Shown here: positions 8,928 to 15,304 of the stretch, piece after piece
How positions within the stretch are numbered: the stretch's first letter is position 1
How the letters are laid out: every line of letters begins with the position of its first letter
Origin: Salinactinospora qingdaonensis
Lineage (GTDB): Bacteria; Actinomycetota; Actinomycetes; Streptosporangiales; Streptosporangiaceae
Direction: 5' to 3'
Length of the DNA: 64,000 bases
NCBI RefSeq assembly: GCF_039539445.1
Contig: NZ_BAABDD010000011.1
Span: 1 to 64,000 of the forward strand
Position numbers and translations under genes: made by a program
Notes under the pieces: model-generated
The model's input: only the letters and a program-made list of their open reading frames with translations
What the model was told of the DNA's origin: nothing
The model's database searches: none

Positions 8928-9755
8928 TCAGCCCCCCACCGACGCATCCCGACGCTGTTCGCGTGCCGTGGTGTAGAGACACACGGCTGCGGCTGTAGCG
9001 AGATTGAGACTTTCGGCGCTGCCATAGATCGGCACACTCACCGCTTGGTCGGTTAGCGCCAGCGTCTCCTCAGGTAGCCCCCACGCTTCGTTGCCGAAAA
9101 CCCACGCGACCGGACCGGCCAGCTCACCGCTGTCGGTAGCGTCGTCAAGGCTACGATCGCCGCTGCCGTCAGCGGCCAGCACCCGCGCCCCCCTCCCCCG
9201 CAGGTGGGTGACGACCTCCCCAATGCGCGGGCCAACCACGACGGGCAGGTGGAAAAGGCTGCCGGCGGAGGCGCGCACACACTTACTGTTGTAGGGGTCG
9301 ACGGAGGCGTCGGTGAAAACGACGACGTCGGCACCGGCGGCGTCGGCAGTGCGCAGCACCGTACCGGCATTGCCGGGATCGCGGACGTGGGTCAACACCA
9401 CCGCGAGGCGCACCGGGCCAAGCTCGTCGAGCCCGCGGTCGATGAAGCCACAGACCGCCAACAGCCCTTGCGGGGTGACCGTCTGGGCGAGCTCGGCCAT
9501 AACCTCCGTACTCACCCGATGCACGGGAGCACCGGAGGCCTCCGCGGCGGCGACCAGATCGGCGTGGCGGTGCGTGGCCTCGGCTGTCCCGAACATCTCG
9601 CGCACCACGCCACTGCGCGCCAAAGCTTCACGGACCGCTTGTGGCCCTTCGGCGAGGAACAGTCGCTCGCGCTGACGAAACGCGCGCTTAGCCAAGCGCC
9701 GGGCCGCCTTAATCCGGGGCGACCGAGCGCTGGTGAATTCGTGGGTGGGGGTCAT
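8928..9755 (-). CDS. TrmH/SpoU-family RNA 2'-O-methyltransferase
   Basis: The product is 275 residues. An N-terminal L30e-like substrate domain (about 1-105) precedes the SPOUT methylase fold. The three SpoU motifs are present: HVRDPGNAGTVLR (123-135), FGNEAWGL (220-227) and SLNLATAAAV (249-258). Family members use S-adenosylmethionine to methylate a ribose in 23S rRNA or tRNA. Its place directly after rplT fits an rRNA substrate, but the target nucleotide cannot be read from sequence. A strong hairpin separates it from rplT. Confidence 0.9.
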   Translation of the reverse strand: MTPTHEFTSARSPRIKAARRLAKRAFRQRERLFLAEGPQAVREALARSGVVREMFGTAEATHRHADLVAAAEASGAPVHRVSTEVMAELAQTVTPQGLLAVCGFIDRGLDELGPVRLAVVLTHVRDPGNAGTVLRTADAAGADVVVFTDASVDPYNSKCVRASAGSLFHLPVVVGPRIGEVVTHLRGRGARVLAADGSGDRSLDDATDSGELAGPVAWVFGNEAWGLPEETLALTDQAVSVPIYGSAESLNLATAAAVCLYTTAREQRRDASVGG

Positions 9756-9809
9756 GACCGGTTACGCGAACCAGTGGCGGGGCAGGCGCCGGCGCTGGGA
9801 ACGACCGGG

Positions 9810-9839
9810 GATCGCCACGGCTGGACGGCCGTGGCGATC
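9810..9839 (-). terminator. Probable end of the infC-rpmI-rplT operon
   Basis: A perfect 12-bp stem GATCGCCACGGC/GCCGTGGCGATC with a 6-base loop lies 33 bp after the rplT stop codon. There is no U-run, as is common for actinobacterial terminators. Confidence 0.55.
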
Positions 9840-9872
9840 GTGGCGACTCCCTGCCACATGGAATCGCTGCTT

Positions 9873-10271
9873 CTAGGCCGTGGCCTGAGCCTGCTGCGAG
9901 CCGGCCTGCGGGGAGGCGGGCAGCGCCTGCTTGGCGGTCTCGACGAGCGTGGCGAAGGCGGCTTCGTCGTTGACGGCGAGCTCGGCGAGCATCCTGCGGT
10001 CGACCTCGATACCGGCACTCTTGAGCCCCTGCATGAACCGGTTGTAGGTCAGCCCGTTGGCGCGAGCGGCAGCGTTGATGCGCTGAATCCACAGCTTCCG
10101 GAACTGGCCCTTGCGGTCCTTACGGTCCCGGTAGGAGTAGGTCATCGAGTGGAGCATCTGCTCCTTGGCCTTGCGGTACAGGCGTGACCGCTGGCCACGG
10201 TATCCGCTGGCGCGTTCGAGGATAACCCGACGCTTCTTCTTGGCGTTGAGAGACCGCTTCACGCGTGCCAC
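9873..10271 (-). CDS. rplT: 50S ribosomal protein L20
   Basis: The product is 132 residues from a GTG start at 10271 with GGGAG five bases upstream. The start MARVKRSLNAKKKRR and the segment YRDRKDRKGQFRKLWIQRIN are diagnostic of L20. It binds 23S rRNA early in 50S assembly, and in other bacteria it represses its own operon by binding the leader mRNA. The C-terminus has a short Gln/Ala-rich tail. It is the last gene of infC-rpmI-rplT. Confidence 0.97.
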   Translation of the reverse strand: MARVKRSLNAKKKRRVILERASGYRGQRSRLYRKAKEQMLHSMTYSYRDRKDRKGQFRKLWIQRINAAARANGLTYNRFMQGLKSAGIEVDRRMLAELAVNDEAAFATLVETAKQALPASPQAGSQQAQATA

Positions 10272-10437
10272 TGTGACTCCCTTGTGGGTTTCCGGTGCGC
10301 GTTGCGTGCATCACCGGTCGGCTCTGCTCCTCCTGGAGGTGGAGGGGAGCCGGTTGCGAACATGGTCATCCGGGGGTGGTAGAGCGGGGTGCCGCGCGTT
10401 CCACTCGGTCCCGGTTCTGCGGCGGCAGAGCCCGCTG

Positions 10438-10629
10438 CTAGGGGAGCAGCTTCTTGATCCTCCTGGAGTCGGCCCGCGCCATCGGGACCTCTTTGGAGAG
10501 GCGCCGGGTGCGCTTGGAGGACTTGTGCTCCAGGAGGTGGTTCTTGTTGGCACGGCGGCGCATGATTTTGCCGGAGCCGGTCACGCGAAAACGCTTGTTG
10601 GCTCCACTGTGGGATTTGTTCTTCGGCAT
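10438..10629 (-). CDS. rpmI: 50S ribosomal protein L35
   Basis: The product is 63 residues, the normal size. MPKNKSHSGANKRFRVTGSG and the following KIMRRRANKNHLLEHKSSKR are the L35 signature. The AAGGAGA ribosome site lies about 12 bases before the ATG. An intrinsic terminator structure ends only about 31 bp upstream of the start, which suggests that transcription into rpmI-rplT is conditional. Confidence 0.97.
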   Translation of the reverse strand: MPKNKSHSGANKRFRVTGSGKIMRRRANKNHLLEHKSSKRTRRLSKEVPMARADSRRIKKLLP

Positions 10630-10660
10630 AGTCGCCGTCGTCTCCTTACAGCTTCACTCG

Positions 10661-10687
10661 AAAAAGTGCCGCCGGGATCGGCGGCAC
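10661..10687 (-). terminator. Intrinsic terminator / attenuator between infC and rpmI
   Basis: On the minus strand GTGCCGCC-GATCCC-GGCGGCAC is followed at once by TTTTTCG: an 8-bp GC stem with a U-run, the textbook intrinsic terminator. It lies between infC and rpmI, not after the operon, so it is best read as an attenuator or a partial terminator that sets the infC to rpmI/rplT ratio. Confidence 0.7.
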
Positions 10688-10792
10688 GGGCACTGCTCGC
10701 TTCACACTGCTCAGGCCCGCGTGAGCACATTCCCCGCTGCGGGGCCGTGTCGCACGCTGTTGTGCCCGGTCGCCCCTGAGGCAGTGGACGGG

Positions 10793-10840
10793 CCCGGGGA
10801 ATCCGGCGTGCGCGGGACGCGCACATGCCGGTTCCCCGGG
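10793..10840 (-). promoter_or_regulatory. Long 20-bp hairpin in the infC-rpmI intergenic RNA
   Basis: Nested arms CCCGGGGAA/TTCCCCGGG, CCGGC/GCCGG and GTGCGC/GCGCAC pair around a 5-base loop with small internal mismatches. It lies 106 bp upstream of the terminator at 10661-10687. In E. coli L20 binds structured RNA in this same interval to repress rpmI; whether this hairpin mimics the rRNA site is inference. Confidence 0.5.
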
Positions 10841-10888
10841 TCCCCCTGGCTGGCGGGGCCCGGTGAACCGCACACCGGGGTTCGGAGG

Positions 10889-11476
10889 TTAGCTCCCCTG
10901 CGCCGCTTGACGCTGCTCACGACGCTGCCGGCCCTGCGAACGGGACTCGGACTTCTGGTCGGAGCGTCGCTTGTGCGGGCCGATCACCATGACCATGTTG
11001 CGGCCGTCCTGCTTGGGCTGTGACTCGACCTGCCCAAGCTCTTGGACGTCTTCGGCGAGCCGGCTCAACAGCCGGTACCCCAATTCGGGACGCGACTGCT
11101 CACGGCCTCGGAACATGATCGTCACCTTGACCTTGTCGCCCCCCTTGAGGAACCGCTCGACGTGACCCTTCTTGGTCTCGTAGTCGTGCGGGTCGATCTT
11201 GGGGCGAAGCTTGATCTCCTTGATGATCGTGTTCGCCTGGTTCTTGCGCGACTCACGCGCCTTGACCGCCGAATCGTACTTGTATTTGCCGTAGTCCATC
11301 AGCTTGGCGACCGGCGGGCGGGCGGTCGGCGCGACCTCAACGAGATCGAGGTCAGCCTCCTGAGCGAGGCGCAGCGCGTCCTGCACGGACACGATACCGA
11401 CCTGCTCGCCATTGGGTCCGACGAGTCGGACCTCGGGAACCCGGATACGGTCATTGATGCGGGGCTCAGCGCTGAT
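10889..11476 (-). CDS. infC: Translation initiation factor IF-3, with a non-canonical ATC start
   Basis: The product is 195 residues when started at the ATC codon 11476-11474, just after GGAGG and a 6-base spacer. The protein then begins ISAEPRINDRIRVPEVRLVG, the conserved IF-3 N-terminus. No ATG, GTG or TTG is near. IF-3 binds the 30S subunit, checks the initiation codon and blocks 50S joining; E. coli infC starts with AUU and IF-3 represses its own synthesis through it. The same frame is open upstream to a GTG at 11626 that also has a GGAGGAG site, which would add 50 residues of non-conserved sequence. The C-terminus has a basic Ser/Gln/Arg-rich tail. Confidence 0.93.
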   Translation of the reverse strand: MSAEPRINDRIRVPEVRLVGPNGEQVGIVSVQDALRLAQEADLDLVEVAPTARPPVAKLMDYGKYKYDSAVKARESRKNQANTIIKEIKLRPKIDPHDYETKKGHVERFLKGGDKVKVTIMFRGREQSRPELGYRLLSRLAEDVQELGQVESQPKQDGRNMVMVIGPHKRRSDQKSESRSQGRQRREQRQAAQGS

Positions 11477-11545
11477 GGGACCCCTCCCTAGCCTTGTCGT
11501 GTTGCGTATGTGTTGGGGGGCCGCCCAGGCCCTCGGGCCCGAAAG

Positions 11546-11576
11546 CAAAAACCCCGCCAGCATGTGCAAGCGGGGT
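11546..11576 (-). terminator. Intrinsic terminator in the infC leader
   Basis: On the minus strand ACCCCGC and GCGGGGT form a 7-bp perfect stem around a 12-base loop and are followed by TTTTGC. It ends about 70 bp upstream of the ATC start of infC. With no gene on this strand between aroE (ending at 12027) and infC, it is either the end of the aroE transcript or an attenuator of infC. In Bacillus the infC operon is attenuated in its leader by L20. Confidence 0.6.
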
Positions 11577-12026
11577 GATCCACCGGAAGGCGAAGACGAC
11601 GGTGGCGCCGAATCTCGGGCGATCACCGACTCTCCTCCGGTCCGTACGACGCAGACGCCGAAGCGCCGGCTCGACCGGCCGGGTACCGGTAACCCACACG
11701 GGGGACTACCCCGGTAGGTGGGAGGATCGACCTCCGCTTACGGTTCGACACTCCTCATACTACTACTGGCAGTACGAGCTGCGACGAACAAACTTTCTGG
11801 CATTCTATCAGGAAAATGACGGGCGGTTACCGAAATCCGTCGCCCCGCGCGGCCGGATACCGCTGACTGGCCATCGCCACCGGCAACCAACCGAACGCGG
11901 AGCCGATTTTTCAGCGACGCGGCCCGGAATCACCGGTTACCCGCGGTCATCCCGGGCCGCGACCTCCCTTGTGTCTTTTCCAACCCTCCAACGGCGAAAG
12001 ATATTCCGCGATGCGGCGGCGGGCGT
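11577..12026. other. Upstream region of infC
   Basis: About 450 bp without a gene. The minus strand shows GGAGG-n5-CCTCC and other GC-rich hairpins, and a GGAGGAG-n5-GTG start at 11626 whose frame runs through the terminator into infC. The region around 11755-11825 is AT-richer and is the likely promoter; no confident -35/-10 pair was assigned. Confidence 0.4.
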
Positions 12027-12872
12027 TCACTGCGCCGCGGCGGTCCGCTGGGCGAGTTCGGCCTCGCCCGCGGCGCGCATATCCTCGACCGGGATGCCGC
12101 ATTGGCCCGTCATCAGCTCCACCTGGAACACCGCCTGGTGCAGCAGCATTGGAAATCCCCCCACCACCGTGGCCCCGGCCTCGCGCGCACGGCTGCCCAA
12201 AACCGTGGGCCAGGGAGCGTAAACGACGTCGAAGACCGCGGCACCGCTGGCGGCGATCGCCGCGGCGTGGCCGTCGGCAGCTCCTGCCGGGAGCGTGGAG
12301 ACCACCATGTCGACGTCGAGGTGCTCGGTGAGCTCGCTCAGCGGCGCCACCGCCACCTGCGCCGACATCCGCTGGGCCGCCGCGGTGAAGTCGCCGGCAC
12401 GGTCCAGAGAGCGCGCCAGCGCCGTCACGGCACCGGGAGCGGTCGCCCCCAGCTCCCGCAGAGCCGCCAGCGCCGAAGCGGCGGTGGCGCCGGCGCCCAG
12501 AATGGTCGCCGTGCGCACCCGCTCGATGCCCGCTTCGGTCAACGCTGCCACGATCCCGGCCACGTCGGTGTTGTAGGCGTGGCGCCGACCCTTGTGGAAA
12601 ACCAGGGTGTTGGCCCCGCCCACGGCGTTGGCCGGCTCGTTGACCTCGTCGGCCAACGACAGCGCGACGCGCTTGAGGGGCATGGTCAACGACAGGCCCG
12701 CCCACGTGTCGTCACAGCCGGCCAGGAAATCGGCCAGTTCGGACTCGCCGCACTCGAACCGTTCGTAGCTCCATGTGTCGGCGATGCCGAGCGCGGTGTA
12801 GGCGGCGGTGTGCAGCACCGGCGACAGCGAGTGCGCCACGGGTGAGCCCAGCACGGCGGCACGGGTGAACAA
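12027..12872 (-). CDS. aroE: Shikimate dehydrogenase
   Basis: The product is 281 residues. Shikimate-binding AHSLSP is at about 13-18, catalytic Lys in LTMPLK is near 67, NTDVAG is at 101-106 with the catalytic Asp, and the NADP-binding loop GAGAT is at 126-130. It reduces 3-dehydroshikimate to shikimate in aromatic amino acid synthesis. It follows mltG by 71 bp on the same strand, the arrangement alaS-ruvX-mltG-aroE seen widely in actinobacteria. The usual downstream aroC/aroK/aroB genes are not next to it; infC follows instead. Confidence 0.95.
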   Translation of the reverse strand: MFTRAAVLGSPVAHSLSPVLHTAAYTALGIADTWSYERFECGESELADFLAGCDDTWAGLSLTMPLKRVALSLADEVNEPANAVGGANTLVFHKGRRHAYNTDVAGIVAALTEAGIERVRTATILGAGATAASALAALRELGATAPGAVTALARSLDRAGDFTAAAQRMSAQVAVAPLSELTEHLDVDMVVSTLPAGAADGHAAAIAASGAAVFDVVYAPWPTVLGSRAREAGATVVGGFPMLLHQAVFQVELMTGQCGIPVEDMRAAGEAELAQRTAAAQ

Positions 12873-12943
12873 CGAATCCTCCTAGAAGTGTCCCAGGAAC
12901 GCCCGAGGTGAGCACGGCGGAGCCACAGCCATGGCTGATGACC

Positions 12944-14755
12944 TCACTGGGCTTGCTGGTTCTGGTTGAACTCCTCAACCAGGTCCCAGAACTTCGTCTC
13001 TGTCTCGGCGAACTTGGTGACCCCGTTTTCCGGATCAGTGGTGACAAAGTACAGCCAATCGCCATCGGCCGGTTGCAGTGCCGCTTCGATAGCGCTCTTA
13101 CCGGGACTGACGATGGGGCCCACGGGCAGACCTTGGCGGAAGTAGGTCTTGTACTCGCTGTCGGAGGCCTCGCAGCGTTGCTGCTGCTCGTCGTTTAACG
13201 CGATGCCGTACTCACCGAGGGCATAGAAGCAGGTGCTGTCCATTTGCAGCATCATGCCCTCGTCGAGCCGGTTGTAGATCACCCGCGCCACCTTGGGCAT
13301 GTCGGCCACACTGCCCGACTCCGCCTGGATGATGGCGGCCATGGCCATGATCTCGTTGACGGTGTAGCCCTGCTGTTCAGCGCGCTTGCCCAGCTCTATC
13401 TCCTCGGCCACTTGCTTGTAGCGATCGACCATGCGGGTCAGGATTTGCGTGGCGTCAGCGCTGGCGTCGAAAGCGTAGGTGTCGGGGAAGAGATACCCTT
13501 CAGCGCCCTGCTCGGCGTAGTCGGGCAGCCCCAGCGCCGCCGGGTCCTCGTAGGCGGCTTCGAACTCCTCCAGCGGAACACCGCTCTCCTCGGCGAGCTG
13601 CTCCATGATCTCACTGGCGCGTAGCCCTTCCCGGATGGTGATCTGCTCGCCCATGCGCGAGGCGGGATCGAGCAGCATGTCCACGGCGGCTTCGGCGCTC
13701 ATGCGCAAGCGCAGCTCGTAGGTGCCCGGCTCGAAGTCGGCGGAATTCTCGCCGCGAATGGCGTTGGTGAACGCGCGGACGCTGGCGACCACGCCCTCGT
13801 CCTTGAGGGCCTGACCGATCTGGGTGCCGGTGAATCCCTCCTCGACGACGATCTTGACACTGCCCTCGCCCTCACCGTCGTAGTCGGGAGGGAAGACGTA
13901 GGTGCGCAGCACGGTAAAGCCGGCCGTGCCGCCCCCGCCGACGATCAACAGCAACACCAGGACCGCGACGATACCGGCGCCACGGTTGCGCCTGCGCTTG
14001 CGGACGGCGCGCCGGGACTTTCGGGAGGCAGTGCTGCGGCGCCCGGCGCCGGCAGCCGAGCGACGCTTGCGATCACGCCGCGGCGGCTCGTCGTCCTCGT
14101 CGGAGACCTCGCGGGCGCCACGGGAACGGGACCGGCGGCGCGGCCGGTCGTCTTCGCTATCCTCCCCGGCACCGTCGAGCCACCCTGACTCGTCGTCGGT
14201 TTCAAACGGGAGATCGAAGGGGGGGGCGGGGTCGTCAGTGCTATGGGGGGGCTCGGCCACGGGGGCCGCTGCGGTGTTGCGGGAGGACGCCTGAGCGGCG
14301 GGGGCCGAATCGCCGGGGTCAGTGTCGGTGGGGCGGCGACGCCTGCGGCGGGGGCCGGCGTCCTCTGAGGGGAAACTCTCGGTGACCGACGTGGACTCGA
14401 CCGTCTCGGCGGAGCGGCGGTGTCGACGACCCCGCGGCTCGGCATCGGGGAGGGGACCCGCCTGCTGGTTGAGCGCCTCGTTCCAACCGGTCTCGGGGTC
14501 GGGGGTGGCCTCAGGTCGATGGCGTCGCCCACGGGGACGAGCCTCGCGAAGCTCCTCTGAATCGGTTGGGGAATGGTAGGCCTCTTGGGACGGGCGGGCC
14601 CGGCGGCCCCGGCTGGCGCGACTCGACTCGCGCTGCCATGGGTCGGTCAGCGGGTCGGCATCGCGCTCCTCTGCGGTGGCGCCGGCGCCGGTGTCTTGGC
14701 GGCGCCGCGAACGGCGCGACACGCCTTCCTGTCCCTGGTAATTGTCGTAGCTCAT
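12944..14755 (-). CDS. mltG: Endolytic peptidoglycan transglycosylase MltG (YceG-like)
   Basis: The product is 603 residues. The first 260 are a highly charged, Arg- and Asp/Glu-rich cytoplasmic tail, then one membrane segment at about 261-283, then the extracellular YceG domain. The catalytic glutamate is E479 in IIQAES. MltG cuts nascent glycan strands near the membrane and sets glycan length. The start codon overlaps the ruvX stop by 4 bases (ATGA). The very long disordered N-terminus is common in actinobacterial MltG and is likely an interaction region. Confidence 0.93.
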   Translation of the reverse strand: MSYDNYQGQEGVSRRSRRRQDTGAGATAEERDADPLTDPWQRESSRASRGRRARPSQEAYHSPTDSEELREARPRGRRHRPEATPDPETGWNEALNQQAGPLPDAEPRGRRHRRSAETVESTSVTESFPSEDAGPRRRRRRPTDTDPGDSAPAAQASSRNTAAAPVAEPPHSTDDPAPPFDLPFETDDESGWLDGAGEDSEDDRPRRRSRSRGAREVSDEDDEPPRRDRKRRSAAGAGRRSTASRKSRRAVRKRRRNRGAGIVAVLVLLLIVGGGGTAGFTVLRTYVFPPDYDGEGEGSVKIVVEEGFTGTQIGQALKDEGVVASVRAFTNAIRGENSADFEPGTYELRLRMSAEAAVDMLLDPASRMGEQITIREGLRASEIMEQLAEESGVPLEEFEAAYEDPAALGLPDYAEQGAEGYLFPDTYAFDASADATQILTRMVDRYKQVAEEIELGKRAEQQGYTVNEIMAMAAIIQAESGSVADMPKVARVIYNRLDEGMMLQMDSTCFYALGEYGIALNDEQQQRCEASDSEYKTYFRQGLPVGPIVSPGKSAIEAALQPADGDWLYFVTTDPENGVTKFAETETKFWDLVEEFNQNQQAQ

Positions 14756-15231
14756 TGCGGCCCTCCGATGCGTTGCCCCGGAGGGAGGCCGGTCTGCCGC
14801 TCGGTGTCAAGGGCGGTTTGCAGCAGGACGGTGGCAGCCGCCTGGTCGATAACCTGACGGCGGGCGCGCCCACCCTGCGCTCCCCGCTTGCCGTAGGACG
14901 CTCCGGAGTGCAACTGGTTCTGTGCTGTCACAGTGGTCAGGCGTTCGTCGACCAGACGCACAGGCACGGGCGCGACGCGGCGCGCCAGTGCCTCAGCAAA
15001 GGAACGCACTTTGCGCGCCGCAGGGCCTTCGGTGCCTGACAGCGAGGTGGGGTAGCCGACGACGACTTCCTGCGCCTCGTACTCGCGGGCGAGCTTGGCG
15101 ATGCGATCGAGATCGCCCTTGCCTCGCCGGATGGTCTCGACCGGCGAGGCGAGCGTCGCGCTGGGGTCACTGCGGGCGACCCCGATGCGGGCTTCGCCCG
15201 GGTCGACCGCGATCCGTACGCCATGCCTCAA
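14752..15231 (-). CDS. ruvX: Putative pre-16S rRNA nuclease / RuvX-YqgF Holliday junction resolvase
   Basis: The product is 159 residues from a TTG start at 15231 placed 8 bases after GAGGAG; the frame is open further up but that part has no homology. RIAVDPGEARIGVARSD is the RNase H-fold opening with its first catalytic Asp, VVVGYPTSLSG is the second strand, and VRLVDERLTT the third acidic motif. The family processes the 5' end of 16S rRNA and was first proposed as a resolvase. It lies between alaS and mltG as usual. Confidence 0.9.
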   Translation of the reverse strand: MRHGVRIAVDPGEARIGVARSDPSATLASPVETIRRGKGDLDRIAKLAREYEAQEVVVGYPTSLSGTEGPAARKVRSFAEALARRVAPVPVRLVDERLTTVTAQNQLHSGASYGKRGAQGGRARRQVIDQAAATVLLQTALDTERQTGLPPGQRIGGPQ

Positions 15232-15304
15232 CGGGCAGGCTCCTCGGAACGGAGAAAGGTGCCGGTGCCAGACGTGGTTGACGCCGGCACACAGTGGGGG
15301 ATTC

